Position numbers and translations under genes: made by a program. 64,000 bases of DNA, from contig NC_037265.1 of the NCBI RefSeq assembly GCF_000002425.4, forward strand, positions 16,270,760-16,334,759. The letters are read 5' to 3'. Of the stretch, positions 11,601 through 22,947 are shown in pieces; within the stretch, counting starts at the first letter, position 1, and the number at the start of each line of letters is the position of its first letter. The notes under the pieces are model-generated. The model was not told where the DNA came from. It did not search any database and saw nothing but the letters and a program-made list of their open reading frames with translations. This DNA comes from Physcomitrium patens. Its lineage: Eukaryota > Streptophyta > Bryopsida > Funariales > Funariaceae.

Positions 11601-11951
11601 CAAGTGTAGGCAAATGGCAGCTTATGTAGATCAGCTGTGCAAGTTGCATCCTTCCGTCAACTTTTTGAAGGTAGGTTTTTTAAATTACCCTCTAATATAC
11701 AAACTCTCTCCTGGATGCATTGCACACTGACCAGGTTTCCACCGTTACTAATCAATGTCCAGTACCCTGATCAGTTGCTGTGGAACACTCTCTTGCAGGT
11801 GGACGTAGAAGACCATCCCTATCTCGCCAAGGCTGAGGGAGTGAGTTTCGTCCCTACTTTCAAAATCTACAAGAACGGATTCAAAGTGAAGGACATCATT
11901 GGACCTACGAATCAAGCGCTGGAGACGGCCGTCACCCATTTTAGCCTATAA
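8664..11951 (+). CDS. TTL: TPR and thioredoxin-like (TTL-type) protein
   Basis: I join six exons: 8664-9699, 9821-10497, 10637-10806, 10910-11448, 11564-11670 and 11799-11951. All introns are GT-AG and the phases agree, giving 893 residues. Residues 1-424 are Ser-rich and look disordered, longer than in typical angiosperm TTLs (about 700 residues in total). TPR-like helical pairs cover about 425-530 and 659-770 (NRAAAL and NRAACR motifs). The C-terminal 86 residues form a thioredoxin fold with the conserved VPTF loop. The redox site reads W-S-D-K-C, so the first Cys is absent and it is unlikely to be an oxidoreductase. In angiosperms TTL proteins act as scaffolds in brassinosteroid signalling, osmotic-stress tolerance and cellulose synthesis. 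That role here is inferred from family membership. There is no sign of a transit peptide or membrane segment. Confidence 0.92.
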
Positions 11952-11994
11952 TCTGCAACGGTGAACTGATTCATTCTCTCTATCAACAGCAACA

Positions 11995-12000
11995 AATAAA
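11995..12000 (+). terminator. Polyadenylation signal of TTL gene
   Basis: AATAAA lies 44 bases after the TTL stop codon, in an AT-richer 3' region. Confidence 0.5.
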
Positions 12001-12887
12001 TCTAAAGAATTCGAGGTACTACTACTACCGCACGCTGATCAATCTATCAATCTCAGAACCGACTAGAGCAACCTCACGTAAATAGGAACCAACCCATTCG
12101 TTGAGGGGTGAACCACTTAATTGTGCACAAATTGAGCAAATGAGCTCTACCTCTTTCGTGGCCTACATACCCTCCCGCAATTTTCCTTGCAAGGTACTGA
12201 ATCTTATTCTAAAGAGGATCCCTACGCCACTTTACTTAAACGGGTGGTGCAGCATATAAGACCTTACGTAGAAGAAAATTGAGTTTATAGTAGGCAGAAA
12301 ATTTATATTTTGCCTCGTGTATAGATGAGACTTTTGCGACCAGTGTGATTCTGTATCGAGAAAGTACAAAAAAAGCCTTTCCAGTTTCGTACCCAATCTG
12401 GCATTGATCTCCAGGAACACCATCGCCAGAAAGCTTCTATGTCGAGGAACACAGGCCAGGCTGTTGCTCATGCTACACTGCCTACCACCCTTTTCCCTAA
12501 ATGGACATTGTATATAAATTATTTGGGAGATCTGCGGAGCACAAACCCCTGCACCCTCGTTGATCTCAGTCCCTGGCTTTATACGCCTCCTTTCAAATTG
12601 AGAGCATGTTTTGTTCCTCAGCGAGAATCATCACTACATTGGTGTAGCTCAGTTATGCTTCTATTTGAAAGCAGACTTATGTTTTGAGATTCTCTCTACA
12701 AATTAGACTACATCTTATTTGTCTTCAAATATCTGCATGAATATATTCGCAAATGAATTCTGCTATCTTGTGATATTACTGAATATCTTGATAGTTATCT
12801 TGTGATATCTGGTGCTGCTCAGTTGAAATACTAAATTTAGGTCTTTAAAAAGTTTCTTTATCAGCAGATGATGCTACTGGAATTGCA

Positions 12888-12890
<3 letters not shown>
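12001..12890. other. TTL downstream flank, no gene seen
   Basis: Mixed-composition sequence grading from the gene island into AT-rich DNA. Open frames on both strands are short and show no motif or exon pattern. Confidence 0.5.
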
Positions 12891-12922
<32 letters not shown>

Positions 12923-14580
12923 GAGAGTAGAGTAGTAGAGTGGAGGAGAGTGGTGGTGTGTCGTGCTGGTTGCTCCTTCACCGAGTCACTCGCTCGCTCG
13001 CTCTCCTCAAGCACCATTCATTATACTAAGTTACAGTCTTGCTGTGAGGACAGAAAGACCGACAGACACAGAGAGAGAGTGACAAGTACAATACTCTACG
13101 GTACACAACGACATACTCCCTCCCACTCTTCCCTCTCCCTCTCGCCCCCTTTCCTCTCCTCCCTACTCTCCTCCCTCCATCCCTCTTTCCTACCACTGCT
13201 GCCGCTGCTGATGTTGCACCCAGCCAACCAGCACTAGTGTGTTGGGTCCCCATCCCCCGTTGGTGCCGTTCAGCCCGTGGGCACCCTTGGCAGCATCATC
13301 ATCAGCAACAACAACATCAACAACTACGGTAGTAGCAAAACAAGTCGTCGTCGTCGTCTGCGCTCAGTTGCCCATCTGCCACTCCTCTGCTGTCCTCACT
13401 CTCTTCTATTCTGCTCCGCTCCTCCTTCGCCACCTTCCCTCCCTCCCTCATAACGTCAGGTCGGGTCGGATCAGGCAGGTCCCGCTCTTGCGCATCCTTT
13501 TGTCGTCATTGTTGAAAGCCTTCTTCTTCTTCGGACGCTTCCTCTCTTCCATCCTTCCTGGTGTAATCTAATGACTACAGGGCCTCCATTTTTCTAGATT
13601 CCTTTTTCCCCCTTCTCATGTTGCTGTTTGATTCTCCTCCTCCTCCTCCTCACCCCCCTTGTTCGCTGGGAGTGGGTGTCTTGAGAATGAAATACAGTGT
13701 GCTGTCCGCAGGGACTGGCTTGCATACGGCGCAGGCACAGGCATGGACGAAGAGGGCGGAGGAGATGAATCTTCGTTCGGCATGGTGCGGGAGGAGAGAG
13801 ACGACCAGAGATGCTGGAGCGAGCAAGGGCAACCAAACAAACAGACGACCAAGGGCAATCAATCACTCGGCAAACATGCCCTTGCTCGAAATAACTCAAA
13901 CTGGGCTTTCTTTGGCCAGCTCTTGCTCCATCACCAAACTCTGCTTAGTATGCACAATTTCCCCTCTAGCTCGCAACACAGTACTGCTGCAATACCGCTA
14001 TCATTTCAACCTGCTAACTTTGCGACCACATTAGATCTGTTTTGCATCTCTCGCCACAATTGCTAGCATCGCATCTGCAATATCCTTTACTTGATTAATC
14101 CACTCATCTCCCAACTACTCACTCTTCACTTCGCACATTGATGGGCCACGCCGACACCATACACACCACAACGCCTCTTCTTGCAGCAATGTTGTCCTTC
14201 AAAACTTGCTTCCAAATTGGAGATCCAGATTCCCACTACACCGCTAGCCTGAACAGTAAGCTCTCCTTCCTACCTCGGGCTCCGCCACCCCAAACCGCAC
14301 CTACTGTCTTGGCCCGATCTCGCACTCTTTCCGATCTAGTGCTCGGTCCAACTTCTGGCCATAGTGGACCGTCTTCCAACGGCCGCGCCTCGAAGTACGA
14401 CGTGTTGTGATTCTTTAAAGACTTGCTCATCATCATCTGACCCTGCACTACTGTGCGAGCCCCCCGCAACAGCCTTCTAATATTCCTGATCCAGATCCGG
14501 CCCAAAATGCCCTGTAAGCTTCCTGCGCTGCGCAGCTCTCTCTAGGATAAGTCCATTAGTGGCCTTGCCCTAGTTGCATC
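12891..14580 (+). other. GC-rich island resembling a leader or non-coding transcription unit
   Basis: About 1.7 kb that is sharply GC-richer than both flanks. It opens with a (GA) run at 12892-12918 and continues with CT-rich plus-strand sequence and short triplet runs (CATCATCAT near 13294, GTC repeats near 13345, CTC repeats near 13635). These features match long 5' leaders of plant genes, like the one before TTL. Overlapping frames on both strands at 13594-14066 look like composition effects. No conserved domain or TATA-driven gene is evident. It ends abruptly where AT-rich repeats begin at about 14580. It may be the promoter and leader of a gene lost to repeat insertion, or a non-coding RNA. 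Confidence 0.4.
14138..14410 (+). CDS. Possible small protein or first exon in GC-rich island
   Basis: This 90-codon frame is the most protein-like in the island, with a balanced composition and a Pro/Ser/Arg-rich C-terminal half (PRAPPPQTAPTV, LARSRTLSDLVL). The leader contains many upstream ATGs. I do not recognise a family. It could be the 5' coding exon of a gene now truncated by the repeats that start about 170 bases after its stop, or chance. There are no visible membrane segments or catalytic motifs. Confidence 0.2.
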   Translation: MMGHADTIHTTTPLLAAMLSFKTCFQIGDPDSHYTASLNSKLSFLPRAPPPQTAPTVLARSRTLSDLVLGPTSGHSGPSSNGRASKYDVL

Positions 14581-14699
14581 GATTAACTTTCATCCAATTC
14601 CGTGGATTGCACGTTGGTCTCATGATGACAATGATTTTTTCTCATCCGAAAATTGGATGACTGTTGAAGACTGCTGCCCTTGAAATTGTGAGTCCTTGC

Positions 14700-14960
14700 A
14701 GTCCACCTGGCATTGTCATGTGACGTGGCAGGCATCGTGTTGACGTAGTATAGTCCACGTGGCATTTCAAAAATAAATATAATTCAGAAATGTTAAAAAT
14801 ATAAGATTAGAGGTTAAATTCTAATTTATTGCATACCTTGCATTGTCATCTAACGTGGCATCTTGTAGACATGGCACGATCCACATGGCATAAAAAAAAT
14901 AGAATTATAATATTTACATTTTAGAAGTTAAATTCTCAATCTGATTGTGATCTATTTGGT
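14700..14960. repeat. Degenerate ~134-bp tandem repeat with ACGTGGCA motifs
   Basis: Two recognisable units (from about 14705 and 14838) share GCATTGTCAT, ACGTGGCA and a second GGCAT motif in the same spacing. A third, weaker unit follows near 14950. It marks the boundary between the gene island and the AT-rich repeats. Confidence 0.6.
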
Positions 14961-15189
14961 GCTGATATGGCACAATGTAATATAAAATATAAAAAATAGA
15001 ACAAATTAATGAAAATAAGATTCATATTTCAAACATGTGTTATCACAATAGAATGTTGGGGTTTAAAATTACAATTCTAGTGTACATGTTATGAGATTAA
15101 AATTTCAGAGTCTAGATTGTATGATTAAAAAAATAAGGTACAAGTTGCAATTTTACATTTTTAAACATATGAGAATATGTTTTAGAATA

Positions 15190-16720
15190 AAAGTGAATGC
15201 ATGTGAGGTTTAGAGTTGAGGGCTTAGGGTTTAGATTATAAGGCTTAGGTTTAGGATCTAAGATATATGAGTTAGTATTTAGGATTTAGGATTTGTAAAT
15301 TTGAAGTCTAAGATTCACATGTATTATATGGGATTTTGGGTTTAGGATTTAGAGTTATAGGATATAAAATATAGGATTTAGGATTTTAGGATTTTAGGAT
15401 TTAGGATTTAGGGATTTAGGATTTAGGTTTAGGATTACAAGGGTGTATCCAATTTTTAGGCATCAATATTTTTGGATTTTAACTTGACTCACCTACCCAT
15501 TTATGGTATCTAGGATTTCAATGGTATAGTTATTTTCTTATATATATTCATGGTTTGGGAGATATAGTAACTTTGACTTGGACTTTAGGATTTTGACTTT
15601 TTCCATATAAGGATTTTAAATTTTTTTGAAAGGCCCATTGGATCCATTTGGAGATTGCCTATTCTAAATATGTGCTTGAAATTTTCAAAAAGTACATATA
15701 TTTGTAGATATTAAGTGTTTGACTATTTTGACTTTTGAATTGACTTTATATATGAATAGGAAATTTTAAGTTTTGATTTGATCTACCCTCTTATTTCAAG
15801 GATCTAGGAATCTAGTGGTGGACTTGAAATCCTATACATGTTTTTCAATTTTGAGATATAAGACGTTTGACTTGATACAATTTTCTATTGACTTTTTTTG
15901 TACTTTATCTTTTTGAAGTTTTAATTTGAACTACCTCCCTATTTATGATGCTTGTGATTCTAATGGTATATTTGAAATCTTGAGAAAATTTATAGTTTAA
16001 GAAATATGAGGTTCTTAAAATCACAAAAGTTATCTTTGATTAATATATGAGAAAAAAACTAAAAAAATATATAATAAATACATAGAGGCACCTAGATATA
16101 ATACTAATACATTAAATAGAATCTATAGGTATATGTTCTTTTTTTTATTTCAAAATATTATATTTATACTACTTTTTGTATATACTACGATTTAGGATTT
16201 AGAATTTAGATTTTAGAGGGTTTAGGATTTAGGGTTTAGATTTTAGAAGGTTTAGGATTTAGGGTCATAAGGGTGTGTCCAATTTTTGAGCATCAATATT
16301 TTTGGATTTTGACTTCACTTATCTACCCATTTATGGTATGTAGGATTTCAATGGTATAATTATTTTCCTATACAAGTTCATGGTTTGGGAAACATAGTAA
16401 CTTTGATTTGGACTTTAGGATTTTGACTTTCGCCATACAAGGATTTTTAAATTTTTTAAAAGGCCCATTGGATCCATTTAGGGATTTTCCATTCTAAATA
16501 TGTACTTGAAATTTTCAAAAAGTACATATATTTTTAGATATTAAGTATTTGACTATTTTGACTTTTGAATTGACTTTGCATATGAATAGAAGTTTTAAAG
16601 TTTTGATTTGATATACCTCCATATTATAGAGATCTAAGAATTTAGTAGTGGACTTGAAATCCTTCACATATTTTTTTAATTTTAAAATATATATATTTTT
16701 ATATTTTTTTTACATATTTT
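15190..16720. repeat. 830-bp tandem repeat with TTTAGG-like tracts
   Basis: Bases 15437-15865 and 16267-16695 are two copies of the same roughly 430-bp block, with a constant offset of 830 bases. Each copy is preceded by a run of degenerate AGGATTT/TTTAGGG words (15215-15435 and 16188-16265). These resemble plant telomere repeats but are irregular. The second unit is broken by the copia element, and its continuation reappears at 23259. Confidence 0.75.
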
Positions 16721-16742
16721 TTTACATATTTTTTACATATTT

Positions 16743-16931
16743 TACTAAGTAACTTACTTCAATACATTTTTACAATATTTTTTAAAAAGTATGTGGTTTT
16801 TTACATATTTTTTTACAACCACCACCTATAAGTAAGAAGTGTTGGAAGTAAGAGTTATCTTACTCCATACTCCCTTTTGTGTATAACCTTGTTGATGCTA
16901 AGTGTTGTGACTTCAAAGTGCTTGTTCTTCA
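16743..16931 (+). repeat. Rearranged 5' LTR of copia I
   Basis: Bases 16816-16931 match the last 116 bases of the 3' LTR (23143-23258). The LTR's beginning is not upstream in the normal direction. Instead, 16743-16766 carries the beginning of the LTR and the adjoining purine tract in inverted orientation, followed by AT-rich filler. Confidence 0.65.
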
Positions 16932-17500
16932 ATAGGTTATGGACCCACTCACCTTTAGTTGTGAGTTTTGAAGTTCTTTGAAGTCTTTGTTGGTGTTAAT
17001 AGTAGATCTTATGGTTGTTGCTGATGTTAGGATTTGGTATCTTCTAAATCTCCTTTTGCATCTAATTGTTGATGTAGTTATGCTCTTACTTATTGTTAAG
17101 TGCATTCATAATCTTGGAGGTTGTTAGATACCTCAGATTGATGTTTAAGGACACTTTTGTTGTGTTTCTTTACTAAGTTTCATCATTGGTGCTCTAACTT
17201 TGTACTTTTATGTATTAATCTCCTTAAGAGACTCACTTATTGTGATATGAGGTGCTTTGTGAGGTTAGAAGTGTTTTATAAAAAAAGAGAGGAGATTAAA
17301 AAAAAGCAAAGCTTATTGAAGAGGTTATAAAACTTGTGAGAAGTCTTATAAGTAAAGTTGAGAGTGATTGAAGACTGTAAATAATAGTTTACTCATTAAG
17401 AAGGCATTCTAGTTTTTTAAGGCAACATCTTTTTGTTGATTTTGAGAGTTCATTCTTTTTTTTTTTTCTTGATTTTCTTTGATACATCCCTTTCTTAGAC

Positions 17501-18300
17501 ATGGCTGCAAGTGATGGTGAGGGTTTGAGAGTAATTGAAAAGTTTAGAGGTGACAACTTCTACCATTGGAAGAAGAAAATGGAACTCTTATTGGCTTCAT
17601 TAGACCTTTGGGACATTGTTGATGAAAGTGAAGACCCTCCAAGTGACAATGCTGATGTGAAGGTGAAGAAGGAGTACAAACAATGTGAAAGGAAGGCTTT
17701 TGGCATGATTACAACAAATCTTGATGATGCCAACTTTTCACATATAATTGCTTGCACTGGATCAGCGGAAGCATGGAAGACTCTTTGCAACATCTATGAA
17801 AGTAGAAATCTTGCCAATATTCTATGGACAAGAAAGAAGTTCTTAATAGTAAAGATGGAAAAAAGAAATGACCTCATGGTTCATGTCAACAAGGTAAAAG
17901 CACTTGCAAACGAACTAGCAGTTGTTGATACACTAGTTGATGATAGAGAAATTGTGTTGACATTACTTATGAACCTTCCCAAGTCCTATAACTACTTCAT
18001 TGTGGCATTGAAGTCCATCAATATGAAAGAGCTTATTATTAACTATGTCACGTCAAGACTTGCCCATGAAATAACTAAGAAAAAATAAAAAGAGCATCAA
18101 AGTGAGGATTCGGCTCTATTCTCAAGACATGGCAAAGGTAGCTTTTCTCACCAACATGATAGTTCAAAGAGCAATATAAAAAATTGCTATATTTGTAAAA
18201 AACCATGTCACTTTGGTAGGAATTGCTACAAAGCCAAGAAAGAAAATAGAGAGAATGCAAACAACGCTTGTGATAACTTTGGTGAAGATGACTATACTTT
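17501..18300 (+). pseudogene. Copia I gag
   Basis: An open frame from ATG 17501 to a stop at 18088 gives 195 residues of a UBN2-type copia Gag. It begins with a charged segment and a W-K-K-K-M pattern, then helices ending in the leucine-rich LTLLMNLPKSYNYF region. A TAA (probably from CAA) then interrupts it. The zinc knuckle lies beyond the stop at about 18187-18230 and is intact (C-x2-C-x4-H-x4-C, CYICKKPCHFGRNC). In the living element gag would be continuous with protease downstream. Here it is a pseudogene. Confidence 0.85.
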
Positions 18301-18301
18301 C

Positions 18302-20095
18302 ATGGCAAGTGAAAGAGCCTCTATGGCTGTGATGTCTAAGTGGATTATAGATTCAGGTGCTACTAAATACATGACACTATATAAGTGTTCATTTGACACT
18401 TACGAAGAAATTCTAGCAACCAAAATTTGGTTGGGAGACAATGGCATGGTACAAGCCATTGGAATTGGCTCAATTGTTGTAGAGATCATTGTGAAGGACC
18501 AAATCAAGAGGATCAGATTGGAGGAAGTCTTATATGTGCCAAAGATAAAAAAGAACCTCCTTTCGGTGAGCAAACTTGTATCACATGGTTGTAAGGTTTA
18601 ATTTAATATGAATGAATGCTTTGTGAAGACAATAAGTGGACAACATGTTACCAAAGGCCTAAGAGATGGAAATCTCTACTTCATCAATTGTAAGAAGGTG
18701 AATGGAGTTGAAGTGGCTGTATTTGCTAATTTTTCACAAGACCAAGATAAGTTTGGAATCTGGCATCAATGACTTGATTATTTAAATGTCAAATATATGA
18801 ACAAGATTTAATCTATGGTAAGTAGCTTGGATCTTGGTCATTTCAGCTACAATGCCATGACACTTGCTTGTGAAGATTGTATACAAGGCAAACAACAAAG
18901 GAGTTCATTTCCAAATAGAGTTGCAACACGTGCAACCAAATTATTGGAGATTATGCATTCTGATGTTTGTGGACCAATAAAGACACCATCAATTGAAGGA
19001 AAAAGATACTTTGTCACATTCATTGATGATTTTTCAAGAAAAGTGTGGATTTACATCATAAAAGCTAAGAGTGAGTGCTTTTCAAGGTTTAAGGAGTTTA
19101 AAGCTCTTGTAGAGAAACAATGTGAATGTAAGATCAAAGTATTGCACACATACAATGGAGGTGAATACATGTCAAAGCATTTTGATGAATTCTTGAAGGT
19201 TCAAGGTGTTGCAAGACAAACCTCTACTCCTTCAACTCCACAACAAAATGGAGTTGCTGAAAGAGTAAATCACACCATTATGGAGATGATAAGGAATATG
19301 CTTCATGCACAACACTTTGGGCATGAGTATTAAGCTGAAGCTGTGGTTATTTCAGTGTACATAAGGAATAGGTGTCCCACAAGTGCACTTACATCAATGA
19401 CTCTACAAGAAGCTTGGAGTAGCAAGAAGCCTTGTATTTCACACATGAGGATCTTTGGATGTATTGCTTATGCAAAGGTACTAGATTGCATGAGGTCCAA
19501 ACTTGATGCAAAGAGTACAAAATGTATATTTTTTGAATATTATGAAGGTACAAAGGCATATAGGCTAATATATTTAGAAACCAAGAAGATCATCAAAAGT
19601 CATAATGTTGAGTTTTTAGAACATAAGAGTACTTTTGAGCACTTGGAAATGTATCCAAATATGAGTAATGGTATGTTTGTAGACACATCATCAATTTTAG
19701 CAAAGAAAGAAGAAGAAGATGATAGTGACAATGAAGATGGAAGAAATATAAATCAACGTGAAGTGCCAAAGAAGGTAGACTATAATGTACCTTCTATTGT
19801 TAGAACCAACAATGAATACAATAAAGATATTGATGATAATGATGATGATGAGGAGTATCAACCTTTAAGTGAGAAAAGACAAGCTTTAAGAAAGAAGAAG
19901 CTTGGAAGAGAGCATGAAGTGCAAGAAGATGAAGCCTCTCCAAATGAAAGAAGATATCCTTTGAGAGAAAGAAAACCACATGGTGAATGATAGAAGGACC
20001 ACATATTTCCTCAAGTAAGTGAAGAATATGCCAATATTGCTCTTCTTGCTAATCCATTAAGTTTAATTGATGCAATAAAGTCCATGGATGCTATG
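18302..20095 (+). pseudogene. Copia I protease and integrase
   Basis: The protease starts in the 18302-18601 frame with the D-S-G-A-T active site intact (WIIDSGAT). The pre-integrase zinc finger follows but is damaged: near 18760-18800 an Arg codon is TGA, and the Gly-His pair reads Asp-Tyr. The integrase core is 18815-19333. The first Asp (HSDVCGP) and the final Glu (NGVAERVNHT) are present, but the middle catalytic Asp is Tyr (LHTYNGGEY). After a stop at 19334 the integrase C-terminus and an acidic linker run to 19990. The frame is cut by solo LTR H1 at 20101. Confidence 0.85.
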
Positions 20096-20100
20096 AAGTG

Positions 20101-21447
20101 TGTGAGTGTAAATTTCACTCTTCAATCCCAATTACAAGATGGCCTCAATTAAGAGTTGCTTGTAATTGGTGGTATGAAGGGAAGTAAGAAATTAATAAGA
20201 ACAAAAGATGAACAACCACAAAAAAATTGAAATGAATGACATGAAGCAAGTACACAATTAAAAACTAAGTCACAGTCTGTTCAGTGTATTTTCATCTAGT
20301 AAAAAGTAAAAGTAAAAAGTAAAAAGTAAATATTTAGATAGGTAATTTTATTGTCTTTCCAATGACGTAAGAAACATATAAATCCTAATTACTATGAGTA
20401 AGTTATGAAGTTTTAAAAAATACAAAGTAAGTAATTAAAAAATGAAGTAAAAATATTTTACCTTAGGGATAACTTGCTTGTAGATCAAGGGTTCGAACCT
20501 CACCAAGGCTCACATATAGTATGTATTGGTTGCCTATAGAAGCCTTGAAGCCTTAGTCTTATCTTCCTACCTACATCCAAGGTGCTATAACCCATATGGG
20601 ACTTGTGCACCTCTCTTCTTACAAGGATTATACTAGCTGCTGGTCCTCCTATTTTCAACTAGTAGAATTAATATTTTTGCATTTTTGACTTCACCATGGT
20701 GTTCAAAAACATCCAATTAGCCCAGAAATATTGTGTGGCCTTCAAACCTTGCTCCATTTCTTCATAATGGCTCCCTAAGTGGTAAAAACTCAATTTTTCC
20801 AAGGTCTTAAAAATTACCCTAAAAATTCATAGAAAATTCTAAATAAATTCTAAATAAATTCTAAAAATTCCTATAATATTTCTATAATTCTAATATCCAT
20901 TTAAAGATATATATTCCTAAATTTATGATTTTTTATAGTGATAAAAATCAATTTTAATCTATTAAAAATTCTAAATAATTTCTAAATAAATTCTAAAAAT
21001 TCCTATAATGTTTCTATAATGCTAATAGAAATTTAAGGATATAATTTTTTATATTATTTATTTTTTATAATAATTTAATTAATTTAAATCTACTATAAAT
21101 TCTATTTTTTATATAAATAACTAAAAAGACATGAGGTTCTTTCTCATGCTTCTTTTAACTACTAACTAACATTTATAGTTTTTGTATAAATAATACATAT
21201 AGATATAAGATCAATATAAATATTGATTTTAGTAAATAATCCTTACTCCTCAATAATAAATAAAAATACTAAACCAACTAAAATAATTACCTCTAAGACT
21301 TATTAAGACTCCATTTCTTCTCCACTAATACTATTCTTATTTCTTTAACATCTTCTAAGTACATCTTTACCTAATAATTATAATTTTGGCACTCTACATG
21401 CATTCTTTTGTCCTAAAATAACTAGTGAGTCGATCTAATGATTCAAA
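20101..21447 (+). mobile_element. Solo LTR H1 inside copia I
   Basis: It starts TGTGAGTG and ends ATGATTCAAA, with flanking AAGTG (20096-20100) and AAGTA (21448-21452). That is a 5-bp target duplication with one G-to-A change. Removing it restores the copia frame across a Lys-Trp site, although Trp is now TAG on the right side. H2 inside element D is its reverse-complement relative. It contains a tRNA B-box-like motif at 20490-20501. Confidence 0.8.
20490..20501 (+). promoter_or_regulatory. Pol III B-box-like motif in LTR H1
   Basis: GGTTCGAACCTC is close to the B-box consensus of tRNA genes and SINEs. The flanks do not fold into a full tRNA. The H2 copy keeps it as GGATTCGAGCC (minus strand, 41650-41660). 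Function is unknown. Confidence 0.3.
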
Positions 21448-21452
21448 AAGTA

Positions 21453-22947
21453 GAAGAATGCTATGGAAGGAGAATACAAATCATTCATGGAAAATGGAAC
21501 ATGGGAATTGATTCAACTTCTATCAAATCGATCTTCAATTGGTTGTAAGTGGATGTTTAGAACCAAAAGAGATGCAATGGCTAATATTGTGAGATACAAG
21601 GCTAGATTGGTTGCCAAAGGTTATTCACAAGTTGTTGGTGTTGATTTGAATGAGATATTTGCTCATGTGCCCAAATTCACCACCATTAGAACCATTGTGG
21701 CAATTGGGGCAGCAAAGGACTTGGAGATGAATCAAATAGATGTGAAGACGATATTCTTGAATGGTAGCTTAAAAGAAGACATTAACATGGATCAATCTCA
21801 AGGATTTGTACAAGAAGGCAATCATCATCTTATTTGTAAGTTGAAGAAATCTTTGTATGGACTAAAGTAATCTCCAAGGGCATGGTTCTAATCCATTGAT
21901 ACTTTCTTTGTGATTGAAGGATTTGTAAGGAGTGAGGCTGATCATTCCTTGTATGTGATGTAATCAAATGAGTTCATATTGATTGTCATCTTATGTATTG
22001 ATGATTTAATTATCTTAAACAATACTATGAAGATAATGGATTGGTTGAAATTAAAGTTAAAAAGAGAGTATGAGATGAGTGATTTGGGAGAACTTCACTA
22101 TTGTTTAGGAGTGGAGTTTGTAAGAGATCGTGCTAAGAAGACTATTACAATGAGCCAAAGCAAGTATATTGAAGAGGTGTTGAAATGATTCAATATGGAG
22201 GAGTGTAAGCCTATTGGAACACCTTTGGAGGCTAATTTGAAGTTGTTGAAGCTCACGGATGAAGAATTTGCTAAAGTTGAAGGTCAAATACAAGGAATTC
22301 TATACAAGGCAGCAGTGGATTCACTAATGTATGCAATGGTTGGTACAAGGATGGATCTTGCATATGCGGTGAGTATTGTGAGCCAACACATGTCAAAGGC
22401 TGGACCAATTCATTTGGAAACCATCAAAAGGATCATGAGGTACTTAAAAGACACTTTGAACTTCAAATTGTACCTTAGAGGTGATAACATTACTTTGCAT
22501 GGTTATTGTGATGCAGATTGGGTTGGAAATACAAATGATAGAAGATCAACAATGGAGTACGTGTTCTTTGTTAGAATGGGAGTTATATCATGGAATTGCA
22601 AGATACAACCAACAATTGTAAGGTGAACAATGAAGGCGGAGTACATGGCAGCAAGCCATGGTACAATAGAGGCGATATGGCTAAGACAAATTTTGGAGGA
22701 TATTGGAGATGTACAAATAGAAGCAACACCAATGGAGTGTGTCAATCAAGGATGTCTTGCATTTGCAAAGAATCCAAAGCATCATTCAAAGACAAAATAC
22801 ATTCACATTCAACATCACTTCATAAGAAAGAAGATTGAAATGAGAGTGATTGATATGAAGTATTATGCAATAGAAGACATGCTTGTTGATTTGTTGACAA
22901 AGGCATTAGGATTGAAAGCCCTTTGACCAATAGCAAAGTGGGAGTAT
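21453..22947 (+). pseudogene. Copia I reverse transcriptase and RNase H
   Basis: The reading resumes after H1 at 21453 with WELIQL and KARLVAKGYSQ, the start of copia RT. The catalytic Y-V-D-D box is C-I-D-D at about 22000 (ILCIDDLII). Stops at about 21868, 21888, 21961, 22186 and 22624 break it. Most lie where conserved Gln or Arg codons are expected, but 22624 needs a C-to-G change instead. RNase H retains D-A-D-W (about 22510) and the EYMA box (about 22640). The polyprotein ends near 22926, 22 bases before the 3' LTR. Confidence 0.85.

Noticed and set aside
13594..14066. Several overlapping open frames of 70-138 codons on both strands
   Set aside because: They overlap in five frames, carry no motif and come from GC-rich simple sequence.
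15215..15435. True telomere
   Set aside because: The TTTAGG words are irregular and internal, with ordinary sequence on both sides.
20480..20520. A tRNA gene at the B-box-like motif
   Set aside because: The T-arm pairs at only three of five positions and I see no acceptor or anticodon stem.
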